Shown: piece after piece, positions 1 to 5,967 of the stretch | Numbering within the stretch: position 1 is the first letter of the stretch | Layout of the letters: each line of letters opens with the position of its first letter | Position numbers and translations under genes: made by a program | The notes under the pieces: model-generated | What the model was told of the DNA's origin: nothing | Seen by the model: the letters and a program-made list of their open reading frames with translations, nothing else | The model's database searches: none | NCBI GenBank assembly: GCA_035559315.1 | Contig: DATMBJ010000117.1 | Coordinates: 1-11,866 of the forward strand | Direction of reading: 5' to 3' | Source: DATLZM01 sp035559315 | Lineage (GTDB): Bacteria; Actinomycetota; UBA4738; HRBIN12 | Length of the DNA: 11,866 nucleotides

Positions 1-139
1 GATGGTGATGCCCGGGGACAACGTCGAGATGCAGGTGGAGCTGGAGAAGCCGATCGCGATGGAGGAGGGCCTCCGGTTCGCGATCCGGGAGGGCGGCCGC
101 ACCGTGGGCGCCGGCCGCGTCACCAAGATCATCAAGTAG
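1..139 (+). CDS. tuf: Elongation factor Tu, C-terminal end (partial)
   Basis: This is the end of EF-Tu, the GTPase that carries aminoacyl-tRNA to the ribosomal A site in the cytoplasm. The frame is open from the window edge; the first complete codon is at position 2 and 45 codons are visible before the TAG stop. They read as the end of domain III, with the hallmark stretches EKPIAMEEGLRFAIREGG and TVGAGRVTKIIK, the last strands of the second beta barrel. The GTPase domain and domain II lie outside the window, so the kind of tuf gene cannot be checked. Only 13 bases separate it from rpsJ, so it is probably co-transcribed with the S10 cluster. The ATG at position 2 is an internal Met, not a start. 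Identification is confident despite the short visible part. Confidence 0.96.
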   Translation, partial: MVMPGDNVEMQVELEKPIAMEEGLRFAIREGGRTVGAGRVTKIIK

Positions 140-152
140 GGAGGCGGGCGAG

Positions 153-461
153 GTGGCGGCACCGAGGATCAGGATCAAGCTCCGGGCCTACGACCACCGG
201 GCCCTGGACGCGGCCGCGCGCGACATCGTCGAGCACGTGACGCGGACCGGGGCCAAGGTCGTGGGCCCCGTGCCGCTGCCCACGGAGCGCCGGATCTACA
301 CGGTGATCCGCTCGCCGCATAAGTACAAGGACAGCCGCGAGCACTTCCAGATGCTCACCCACAAGCGGCTGATCGACATCGTGGACGCCACCCCGAAGAC
401 GGTCCAGGAGCTCCAGCGCCTGAACCTGTCGGCCGGGGTCGACATCGAGATCAAGCTGTGA
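153..461 (+). CDS. rpsJ: 30S ribosomal protein S10 (NusE)
   Basis: S10 sits in the head of the 30S subunit. In many bacteria it also acts as NusE, pairing with NusB in transcription antitermination and contacting NusG. The product is 102 residues, the usual family length. Recognisable stretches are RIRIKLRAYDHRALD at the N-terminus, GPVPLPTERRIYTVIRSPHK in the middle and THKRLIDIVDATPKTVQ in the last third. The start is GTG at 153, preceded by GGAGG at 140-144 with eight bases between; there is no better ATG. It follows tuf after 13 bases, which leaves no room for a separate S10 promoter or leader of the E. coli type in the gap. Its TGA stop shares one base with the ATG of rplC. Confidence 0.98.
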   Translation: MAAPRIRIKLRAYDHRALDAAARDIVEHVTRTGAKVVGPVPLPTERRIYTVIRSPHKYKDSREHFQMLTHKRLIDIVDATPKTVQELQRLNLSAGVDIEIKL

Positions 462-1114
462 TGGACGCGGTGAAGGGCCTCCTCGGGACGAAGCTGGGCA
501 TGACCCAGATCTTCGATGACACCCGCGCCGTGCCGGTGACGGTGATCAAGGCGGGCCCGTGCTACGTCGCTCAGGTGAAGACGGCCGAGCGGGACGGGTA
601 CGACGCGATCCAGCTCGCCTACCTCGAGGTCCCCGAGCGCAAGGTGAACAAGCCGCTCCGCGGGCACTTCGAGAAGCACGGGGTGCGTCCCACCCGCTAC
701 CTCGTCGAGCTGCGCACCCCGGACGCCGCGAACCACCAGCCCGGCCAGGAGCTCCGGGCCGACCTGTTCGCCGCCGGGGAGCGCGTCGACGTGATCGGGG
801 TGTCGAAGGGGAAGGGCTTCGCCGGCGTGATGAAGCGCCACGGGTTCGGCGGCCTGGCGGGGAGCCACGGGACCGAGCGGAAGCACCGCTCGCCGGGCTC
901 GATCGGCGCCTGCGCGACGCCCTCCCGCGTGTTCAAGGGCATGCGGATGGCGGGCCACATGGGGAACGAGCGGGTCACGGTGCTGAACCTCCAGGTGGTC
1001 CAGGTGGACCCGGAGCGGAACCTCCTGCTGGTCAAGGGCGCCGTCCCCGGCCCGGTGGGAGGCCTGGTGATGGTCCGCTCCGCGGTCAAGGCGCCGGCGG
1101 GGAGGGGTGCCTGA
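461..1114 (+). CDS. rplC: 50S ribosomal protein L3
   Basis: L3 is an early-assembling 50S protein whose long loop reaches towards the peptidyl-transferase centre. The product is about 217 residues, close to the usual 205-220. It opens with KGLLGTKLGMTQIFDD and carries the signature region around residues 130-170: SHGTERKHRSPGSIGACATP, then RVFKGMRMAGHMGNERVTV. Where E. coli L3 has the glutamine (Q150) methylated by PrmB, this loop has an Ala-Cys-Ala-Thr sequence, so that modification cannot occur here. ATG at 461 overlaps the rpsJ stop by one base. GTG at 458 (one residue longer, four-base overlap) and GTG at 470 are alternative starts. No clear Shine-Dalgarno sequence is seen, so coupling to rpsJ is likely. 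Confidence 0.97.
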   Translation: MDAVKGLLGTKLGMTQIFDDTRAVPVTVIKAGPCYVAQVKTAERDGYDAIQLAYLEVPERKVNKPLRGHFEKHGVRPTRYLVELRTPDAANHQPGQELRADLFAAGERVDVIGVSKGKGFAGVMKRHGFGGLAGSHGTERKHRSPGSIGACATPSRVFKGMRMAGHMGNERVTVLNLQVVQVDPERNLLLVKGAVPGPVGGLVMVRSAVKAPAGRGA

Positions 1115-1761
1115 TGCCGACGGTCGAGGTCCGCGCGGTCGACGGCCGGGTGGTGGGCGACCGGGACCTGCCGGCCGAGATCTTCGACGCCCAGGTCAAC
1201 GTGCCGCTGATGCACCAGGTCGTGGTGGCGGCCCTCGCGGCGCGCCGCGCCGGGACCCATTCCACGAAGACCCGGGGCGAGGTCTCGGGCGGCGGGCGCA
1301 AGCCCTGGCGCCAGAAGGGGACCGGCCGGGCGCGCCACGGCTCGATCCGCTCCCCGATCTGGACCGGGGGTGGGATCGCCCACGGGCCCAAGCCCCGGAG
1401 CTACGAGATGCGCGTCAACAAGAAGATGAAGCAGGGCGCGCTCCGCTCCGCGCTCACCGACGCGCTCCGCAGCGGCAAGCTCGCCGTCGTGGACGAGCTC
1501 TCCTTCGACGAGCCCAAGACCAAGCGGGCGGCGGCGGTCCTCGAGGCGCTCGGCCTCGCGGGGAAGGTCCTGCTGGTCCTCCCGGGGCCCCGGGAGGACG
1601 TGGAGCGCTCCTTCCGGAACCTCCCGAACGTCCGGATCGCCTACGCGGGGTCGCTCGGGACGTACGAGGTCCTCGCCGCCGACCGGGTCCTGTTCACGGC
1701 GGCGGCGCTCGACGCCCTCGAGGGGCGGGGCGCCGCGGCCCCGGGGGGTGAGGCGTCGTGA
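1114..1761 (+). CDS. rplD: 50S ribosomal protein L4
   Basis: L4 lines the constriction of the nascent peptide exit tunnel and, in E. coli, represses its own S10 operon. The product is 215 residues, in the normal range. The conserved basic loop that enters the tunnel spans about residues 45-90 and includes TKTRGEVSGGGRKPWRQKGT and ARHGSIRSPIWTGGG. The globular C-terminal half has the usual VLLVLPG and NVRIAYAGSL strands. ATG at 1114 shares one base with the rplC stop and has GGAGG at 1101-1105, eight bases upstream. The frame is open further upstream inside rplC, but that part is only a shadow of rplC. The last four bases overlap rplW (GTGA). Autoregulation by L4 cannot be judged, because there is no E. 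coli-like leader before rpsJ. Confidence 0.97.
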   Translation: MPTVEVRAVDGRVVGDRDLPAEIFDAQVNVPLMHQVVVAALAARRAGTHSTKTRGEVSGGGRKPWRQKGTGRARHGSIRSPIWTGGGIAHGPKPRSYEMRVNKKMKQGALRSALTDALRSGKLAVVDELSFDEPKTKRAAAVLEALGLAGKVLLVLPGPREDVERSFRNLPNVRIAYAGSLGTYEVLAADRVLFTAAALDALEGRGAAAPGGEAS

Positions 1762-2048
1762 AGAACCCCCGCGACGTGATCATCCGGCCGGTGGTCTCCG
1801 AGAAGTCCTACGCGGGGCTGGAGCGGAACACGTACACGTTCATCGTGGACCCCCGGGCCAGCAAGACCGAGATCAAGGAGGCGGTCCAGGCGATCTGGAA
1901 CGTCCGGGTGGTCTCGGTCAACACGCTCCGTCGCCGCGGGAAGGTGAAGCGCCGGCGGTTCACGATCGGGAAGCGCCCCGACCAGAAGCGGGCCATCGTG
2001 ACGCTCGCCGAGGGCGATTCCATCGAGATCTTCGAGACCGGGAGCTGA
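1758..2048 (+). CDS. rplW: 50S ribosomal protein L23
   Basis: L23 lies at the outer rim of the exit tunnel, where trigger factor, SRP and the SecY translocon dock. The product is 96 residues, typical of the bacterial family. It opens with RDVIIRPVVSEKSYAGLE; the VSEK stretch corresponds to the loop holding the conserved glutamate that contacts trigger factor in E. coli. A basic stretch, RRRGKVKRRRFTIGKRPDQK, near residues 59-78 is the rRNA-binding extended loop. The start is GTG at 1758 in a four-base GTGA overlap with rplD, with a purine-rich GGGGGGTGAGG just upstream, so both Shine-Dalgarno initiation and coupling are possible. One base separates its stop from rplB. Confidence 0.97.
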   Translation: MKNPRDVIIRPVVSEKSYAGLERNTYTFIVDPRASKTEIKEAVQAIWNVRVVSVNTLRRRGKVKRRRFTIGKRPDQKRAIVTLAEGDSIEIFETGS

Positions 2049-2049
2049 G

Positions 2050-2880
2050 ATGGGGATCCGGAAGTACAAGCCGACGACGCCGGGCCGCCGGGGGGCCAGC
2101 GTCTCCACGTTCGAGGAGATCACCCGGGACCGGCCCGAGAAGTCGCTCCTGGCCAAGGGCCGGAAGCGGGCCGGCCGGAACGTGTACGGGCGCATCACCG
2201 CGCGGCACCAGGGCGGCGGGAACAAGCGCCGGTACCGGATCATCGACTTCCGCCGGAACAAGGACGGGATCCCGGCCCGCGTGGCGCACATCGAGTACGA
2301 CCCGAACCGGAGCGCGCGGATCGCCCTCCTCCACTACGCCGACGGGGAGAAGCGCTACATCCTCGCCCCCCAGGGGGTCTCGGTCGGCGACGTCCTGATG
2401 TCCGGGGAGGGGGCGGACATCCGCCCCGGCAACGCCCTGCCCCTCCGGAACATCCCGGTCGGCACCACGGTCCACGCCGTGGAGCTCAAGCCGGGGGCGG
2501 GGGCGAAGCTGGCCCGGTCCGCCGGCACGAGCGTCCAGCTGATGGCGAAGGAGGGCCGCTACGCGACGCTCCGGCTCCCCTCCGGCGAGATGCGGATGGT
2601 GGAGGTCACCTGCCGGGCGACGGTGGGCGAGGTCGGCAACCCGGAGCACGAGCTGATCAGCCTGGGGAAGGCCGGCCGCAGCCGCTGGCTCGGCAAGCGG
2701 CCCTCGGTCCGCGGGGTGGCGATGAACCCGGTCGATCACCCCCTGGGCGGCGGCGAGGGGAAGTCCTCCGGCGGGCGCCATCCGACGTCCCCGTGGGGGA
2801 AGAAGGAGGGCCGGACCCGGAAGAAGGGCAAGCCGTCGGACCGGCTGATCATCCGGCGGCGCGGGAAGGGGCGTGGCTAG
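2050..2880 (+). CDS. rplB: 50S ribosomal protein L2
   Basis: L2 is a primary 23S rRNA binder needed for subunit joining and peptidyl-transferase activity. The product is 276 residues, matching the family. The N-terminal part has KKYKPTTPGRR-like sequence (here RKYKPTTPGRRG) and GRITARHQGGGNKRRYRIID. The middle has the SH3-like RNA-binding domain (AHIEYDPNRSARIALLHYADGEKRYILAP, split over residues 78-106). The C-terminal part has RGVAMNPVDHPLGGGEGK, holding Asp229 and His230, equivalent to the functionally important D228 and H229 of E. coli. The second histidine of the usual HPHGGGEG motif is leucine (residue 232). The ATG start is one base after the rplW stop, with GGGAG at 2040-2044. The basic tail KKGRTRKKGKPSDR-like sequence is present. 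Confidence 0.98.
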   Translation: MGIRKYKPTTPGRRGASVSTFEEITRDRPEKSLLAKGRKRAGRNVYGRITARHQGGGNKRRYRIIDFRRNKDGIPARVAHIEYDPNRSARIALLHYADGEKRYILAPQGVSVGDVLMSGEGADIRPGNALPLRNIPVGTTVHAVELKPGAGAKLARSAGTSVQLMAKEGRYATLRLPSGEMRMVEVTCRATVGEVGNPEHELISLGKAGRSRWLGKRPSVRGVAMNPVDHPLGGGEGKSSGGRHPTSPWGKKEGRTRKKGKPSDRLIIRRRGKGRG

Positions 2881-2883
2881 GCG

Positions 2884-3165
2884 ATGCCGCGGTCGGTGAA
2901 GAAAGGGCCGTTCGTCGACGACCACCTGATGGCCAAGGTCCTCGAGATGAACCGCCGGGGCGAGAAGCGGGTCATCCGGACCTGGTCGCGGCGGTCCACG
3001 ATCGTCCCGGAGATGGTCGGGCACACGATCGCGGTCCACGACGGGCGCAAGCACGTCCCGGTGTACATCACCGAGGCCATGGTCGGGCACAAGCTCGGGG
3101 AGTTCGCGCCGACCCGGACCTTCCGGTCCCACGCGAAGACCGAGCGGAGCACGCGGGCGAGGTAG
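2884..3165 (+). CDS. rpsS: 30S ribosomal protein S19
   Basis: S19 sits in the 30S head, contacts S13 and forms bridges to the large subunit near the A-site tRNA. The product is 93 residues, the usual length. The sequence follows the family throughout: MPRSVKKGPFVDDHLMAKV at the start, IRTWSRRSTIVPEMVGHTI in the middle, HVPVYITEAMVGHKLGEFAP and TRTFRSH near the end. ATG at 2884 lies three bases after the rplB stop; only a weak purine stretch precedes it, so it is probably translated by coupling to rplB. Seven bases separate it from rplV. Nothing unusual is seen. Confidence 0.98.
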   Translation: MPRSVKKGPFVDDHLMAKVLEMNRRGEKRVIRTWSRRSTIVPEMVGHTIAVHDGRKHVPVYITEAMVGHKLGEFAPTRTFRSHAKTERSTRAR

Positions 3166-3172
3166 GACGAAC

Positions 3173-3511
3173 GTGGAAGGACGCGCTACCCTGAGGTACG
3201 TCCGGGTCTCGCCGCGGAAGGCGCGGCGGGTGGTGGACCTGATCCGGGGACGCCACGTCGAGGAGGCCCGGCGGATCCTGCGGTTCTCCCCGCTCGGAGC
3301 CTCCCGGGACGTGGCGAAGCTGCTCGACTCCGCCGTGGCCAACGCGGAGCGGACGCCCGGGGTCGTCGCCCAGAACCTCGTGGTCGAGCGGGCCTGGGTG
3401 GACGAGGGGCCGACGCTCAAGCGCTGGCGCCCGCGGGCCTACGGCCGCGCGACCCGGATCAGGAAGCGGACGTCGCACATCACGGTCGTCGTGAGGTCGT
3501 TGGAGGGATAG
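3173..3511 (+). CDS. rplV: 50S ribosomal protein L22
   Basis: L22 has a globular domain on the 50S surface and a long beta hairpin that, with L4, forms the narrowest part of the exit tunnel. The product is 112 residues, typical. The N-terminus reads EGRATLRYVRVSPRKARRVV and then DLIRGRHVEEA. The conserved AVANAERT stretch is near residues 59-66, and the hairpin is WVDEGPTLKRWRPRAYGRAT followed by RIRKRTSHITVVV. This hairpin region is where macrolide-resistance changes occur in other bacteria; nothing abnormal is visible. The start is GTG at 3173, with a modest AGGA at 3164-3167, five bases upstream, overlapping the rpsS stop. It matches the family N-terminus well. Confidence 0.97.
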   Translation: MEGRATLRYVRVSPRKARRVVDLIRGRHVEEARRILRFSPLGASRDVAKLLDSAVANAERTPGVVAQNLVVERAWVDEGPTLKRWRPRAYGRATRIRKRTSHITVVVRSLEG

Positions 3512-3514
3512 CCG

Positions 3515-4360
3515 GTGGGACAGAAGGTGCACCCGTACGGGTTCCGCCTGGGGGTGATCTACCCCTGGAAGTCGAACTGGTTCGCCGGCCGCGACTACGC
3601 CGAGTACCTGCACGAGGACATCTGGATCCGCCAGCACATCCGGTCGCGCCTGGCGCGGGCCGGCATCTCCTCCATCGACATCGAGCGGAGGGGCGACCAG
3701 ATCTCGGTCTTCATCCGGACCGCCCGCCCCGGGATCGTCATCGGGCGGAAGGGCGCCGAGGTCGACCGGATCCGGAAGGACATCGAGCGGTACACGAAGA
3801 AGCGGGTCGACGTGAAGGTCGAGGACATGAACCAGGCCTCGAGCGAGTCCCGGCCCGAGACGGACGCGGCGCTCCTGGCCCAGGGGGTGGCCGAGCAGCT
3901 CGCCGGCCGGGTGTCGTTCCGCCGGGCCATGCGTCGGGCCGTCCAGACCGCGATGCGCGCCGGCGCCCTCGGCGTGCGGGTGCAGTGCGCGGGCCGCCTC
4001 GGCGGGGCCGAGATGTCGCGCCGCGAGTGGTACCGGGAGGGACGGGTCCCGCTCCACACGTTGCGGGCGAAGATCGATTACGGGACGGCCGAGGCCAAGA
4101 CCACGTTCGGGCAGATCGGCGTGAAGGTCTGGGTCTACCACGGCGACGAGATCCCGGCGGCGGAGAAGGAGGCCGAGCTGGCGCGGGCCCGCGCCCTCCA
4201 GCCGGCCCGCGCGGGCGCCGCCTCCACCGGTGCCTTGATCACCGACGAGCGCGAGGTGCTCGAGGAGGAGCCGGACGTCCCGGTGATCCCGGTGGGCGGG
4301 GAGCCGGTCGAGGAGCCGGCGGACGAGGCCCCCGCCGCCCCGGGCGAGGAGGAGGCCTGA
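3515..4360 (+). CDS. rpsC: 30S ribosomal protein S3 with acidic C-terminal tail
   Basis: S3 lies at the mRNA entry site of the 30S head and takes part in mRNA unwinding. The first ~210 residues are canonical: GQKVHPYGFRLGVIYPWKS at the start, a type II KH domain with the GRKG loop at residues 77-80, and the C-terminal domain with REWYREGRVPLHTLRAKIDY and GQIGVKVWVYHGDE. The remaining ~70 residues are an extra tail. Its last ~42 residues contain about 15 Asp/Glu and a single basic residue, with many Pro and Ala, so it is probably disordered. E. coli S3 (about 233 residues) instead ends in a short basic tail. Long tails of this kind are, as I recall, common in Actinobacteria. GTG at 3515 has GGAGG at 3502-3506. 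Confidence 0.97.
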   Translation: MGQKVHPYGFRLGVIYPWKSNWFAGRDYAEYLHEDIWIRQHIRSRLARAGISSIDIERRGDQISVFIRTARPGIVIGRKGAEVDRIRKDIERYTKKRVDVKVEDMNQASSESRPETDAALLAQGVAEQLAGRVSFRRAMRRAVQTAMRAGALGVRVQCAGRLGGAEMSRREWYREGRVPLHTLRAKIDYGTAEAKTTFGQIGVKVWVYHGDEIPAAEKEAELARARALQPARAGAASTGALITDEREVLEEEPDVPVIPVGGEPVEEPADEAPAAPGEEEA

Positions 4361-4779
4361 TGCTCGCCCCGAAGAAGGTGAAGCACCGCAAGCAGCACCG
4401 GGGCCGGATGACGGGCCGGGCCAAGGGGGGCACCGAGATCCACTTCGGCGACTACGGGCTCGTCGCGCTGGAGCCGGCGTGGGTGACCAACCGGCAGATC
4501 GAGGCGGCCCGGGTGGCGATCACCCGCCACATCCGCCGGGGCGGGAAGGTCTGGATCAACATCTTCCCCGACAAGCCCTACACGAAGAAGCCCGCCGAGA
4601 CGCGGATGGGCTCGGGCAAGGGCAACCCGGAGGGCTGGGTGGCCGTGGTGAAGCCCGGCCGCGTGATGTTCGAGCTGGCGGGGGTGGGCGAGGCCCTGGC
4701 CCGCGAGGCGATGCGCCGCGCCGCCCACAAGCTGCCGATGAAGACGAAGTTCGTGTCGCGGGTCGGGGGTGGCGAGTAG
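4360..4779 (+). CDS. rplP: 50S ribosomal protein L16
   Basis: L16 is a late-assembling 50S protein that helps place the A-site tRNA and complete the peptidyl-transferase centre. The product is 139 residues, normal for the family. Recognisable parts are PKKVKHRKQHRGRMTGRAKG at the N-terminus, VTNRQIEAARVAITRHIRRG, and KVWINIFPDKPYTKKPAETR followed by MGSGKGNPEGWVAVVKPGR. The Arg82 in the RMGSGKG loop corresponds to the position hydroxylated in E. coli L16 (R81); whether this organism has the hydroxylase is unknown. ATG at 4360 shares one base with the rpsC stop and has GGAGG at 4348-4352, encoded in the Glu-rich tail of S3. Confidence 0.98.
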   Translation: MLAPKKVKHRKQHRGRMTGRAKGGTEIHFGDYGLVALEPAWVTNRQIEAARVAITRHIRRGGKVWINIFPDKPYTKKPAETRMGSGKGNPEGWVAVVKPGRVMFELAGVGEALAREAMRRAAHKLPMKTKFVSRVGGGE

Positions 4780-4791
4780 ATGCCGAGCCGT

Positions 4792-4796
4792 GGAGG
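4792..4796 (+). promoter_or_regulatory. Strong Shine-Dalgarno site of rpmC, inside a predicted hairpin loop
   Basis: GGAGG lies six bases before the rpmC ATG. It is flanked by a perfect 5-base inverted repeat: GCCGT at 4787-4791 and ACGGC at 4798-4802. The resulting hairpin would show the six bases GGAGGG as its loop, and its stem would end directly against the ATG at 4803. A competing pairing, TGCCG at 4781-4785 with CGGCA at 4799-4803, would cover the A of the start codon. The repeats are seen directly; folding and any regulatory role are inference. Confidence 0.45.
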
Positions 4797-4802
4797 GACG
4801 GC

Positions 4803-5015
4803 ATGAGGAAGGCCGCGGAGCTGCGTGAGCTGCCGGACCAGGAGCTCCGGGCGCGGCTGGACGCCGCGAAGGAGGAGCTGTTCAACCTCCGCTTCCAGCT
4901 CGCCACGGGGCAGCTCGACAACCCGATGCGGCTCCGTCAGGTGCGGCGCGAGGTCGCGCGGATCCTGACCGTGATGCGCGAGCGGGAGCTGCGGGGTTCG
5001 GAGGAGGCATCGTGA
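4803..5015 (+). CDS. rpmC: 50S ribosomal protein L29
   Basis: L29 is a small helical 50S protein near the tunnel exit beside L23. The product is 70 residues, within the family range of 60-80. It has the two-helix form: AAELRELPDQELRARLDAAK, then EELFNLRFQLATGQLDNPMR, then LRQVRREVARILTVMRERE. The wording EELFNLRFQ-ATGQL and RILTVMRERE is close to what I recall of actinobacterial L29 proteins. ATG at 4803 has GGAGG six bases upstream. The 23-base gap after rplP is the second longest in the window and holds a possible hairpin. The last four bases overlap rpsQ (GTGA). Confidence 0.97.
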   Translation: MRKAAELRELPDQELRARLDAAKEELFNLRFQLATGQLDNPMRLRQVRREVARILTVMRERELRGSEEAS

Positions 5016-5275
5016 GCGAGCGCGAGCGGGGTCGGCGGAAGGTCCGGACCGGGGTGGTCGTGTCCGACCGGATGGACAAGACCGTGGTGGTCAAGGTGGA
5101 GCGGACGTTCCCCCACCCGCTGTACGGGAAGACCGTGCGCCGCTCCTCGAAGGTGTACGCCCACGACGAGGCGAACGAGGCCCGCGTCGGCGACACCGTG
5201 CGGGTGATGGAGACCCGGCCGCTCTCGAAGCTGAAGCGGTGGCGGGTCGTGGAGATCGTGGAGCGGGCGAAGTAG
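5012..5275 (+). CDS. rpsQ: 30S ribosomal protein S17
   Basis: S17 is a primary 16S rRNA binder in the 30S body with an OB fold. The product is 87 residues, the usual length. Family features are RKVRTGVVVSDRMDKTVVVK at the start, VERTFPHPLYGKTVRRSSKV in the middle, AHDEANEARVGDTVRVMETR, and PLSKLKRWRVVEIVERAK at the end. GTG at 5012 overlaps rpmC by four bases and has two overlapping GGAGG motifs at 5000-5007, so initiation should be strong. It is the last gene of the classical S10 set. In E. coli a spacer with the spc promoter follows; here only six bases do. Confidence 0.98.
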   Translation: MSERERGRRKVRTGVVVSDRMDKTVVVKVERTFPHPLYGKTVRRSSKVYAHDEANEARVGDTVRVMETRPLSKLKRWRVVEIVERAK

Positions 5276-5281
5276 GCGGGG

Positions 5282-5653
5282 ATGATCCAGCAGGAGACGC
5301 GATGCAAGGTCGCGGACAACACGGGGGCCAAGGAGGTCCTCGTGATCCGCGTGCTGGGCGGGTCCCACCGCCGGTACGCGGACGTGGGGGACGTCGTCGT
5401 GGCCTCGGTCAAGGACGCCCTCCCGAACGGCGCGGTGAAGAAGGGCGACGTGGTGAAGGCGGTCGTGGTGCGCACCGCGAAGGAGCGGCGGCGGCCCGAC
5501 GGCTCCTACATCAAGTTCGACGACAACGCCGTCGTGCTGCTCACGCCGGACGCGAGGAACCCGCGCGGGACGCGGATCTTCGGCCCCGTGGCCCGGGAGC
5601 TGCGCGAGAAGCGGTTCATGAAGATCATCTCGCTCGCTCCGGAGGTGCTCTGA
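5282..5653 (+). CDS. rplN: 50S ribosomal protein L14
   Basis: L14 sits on the subunit interface of the 50S, forms intersubunit bridges, and in bacteria that have it is the docking site of the silencing factor RsfS. The product is 123 residues, one of the least variable lengths in the ribosome. It reads MIQQETRCKVADNTGAKEVL, then VIRVLGGSHRRYADVGDVVV, then VVKAVVVRTAKERRRPDG, and ends with the usual GTRIFGPVARELREKRFMKI. ATG at 5282 is six bases after the rpsQ stop, with only a G-rich stretch and no good Shine-Dalgarno at the right distance, so coupling to rpsQ is likely. Its stop shares one base with rplX. Confidence 0.98.
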   Translation: MIQQETRCKVADNTGAKEVLVIRVLGGSHRRYADVGDVVVASVKDALPNGAVKKGDVVKAVVVRTAKERRRPDGSYIKFDDNAVVLLTPDARNPRGTRIFGPVARELREKRFMKIISLAPEVL

Positions 5654-5967
5654 TGCCGGGCGTCTCGATCAGGAAGGACGACACGGTGATGGTGATCGCG
5701 GGCAAGGACCGCGGCCGCACCGGACGGGTGGTGCAGGTGCTGCCCCGTGAAGGGCGGGTGATGGTGGAGGGTGTGGCGCGGGCCAAGCGGCACACGAAGC
5801 CCAGCCGGAAGAACCAGAAGGGCGGCATCATCGACAAGGACCTGTTCATCGACCTCTCGAACGTGCAGCTCGTGTGCAAGAGCTGCGGGCGGCCGACCCG
5901 GGTCGGGCACCGCGTCGAGGACGGCAAGAAGGTGCGGATCTGCCGGAGGTGCGAGGCCGAGCTATGA
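5653..5967 (+). CDS. rplX: 50S ribosomal protein L24, zinc-ribbon form
   Basis: L24 is an assembly-initiating 50S protein that binds near the 5' end of 23S rRNA. The product is 104 residues. The N-terminal half is the KOW domain: KKDD-like start (IRKDDTVMVIAGKDRGRTGR), then VVQVLPREGRVMVEGVARAK and RHTKPSRKNQKGGI. The C-terminal part has two CxxC pairs, Cys75/Cys78 and Cys97/Cys100, the zinc-ribbon pattern found in many but not all bacterial L24 proteins. ATG at 5653 overlaps the rplN stop by one base, with GGAGG at 5641-5645 seven bases away. The ATGA at its end is shared with rplE. The spc mRNA site for S8 repression in E. coli lies at this junction; here there is no spacer. Confidence 0.97.
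   Translation: MPGVSIRKDDTVMVIAGKDRGRTGRVVQVLPREGRVMVEGVARAKRHTKPSRKNQKGGIIDKDLFIDLSNVQLVCKSCGRPTRVGHRVEDGKKVRICRRCEAEL

Noticed and set aside
559..1113. In-frame upstream extension of rplD through rplC, suggesting a 400-residue fusion
   Set aside because: The upstream part is out of frame with the clearly conserved rplC and is Arg/Pro/Gly-rich shadow; L4 starts normally at 1114 with a good ribosome site.
1960..3420. Long open frame on the minus strand (486 codons) opposite rplW-rplB-rpsS-rplV
   Set aside because: It is Pro/Arg/Leu/Asp-rich shadow sequence typical of very GC-rich DNA and lies fully opposite certain ribosomal genes; it shows no recognisable domain.
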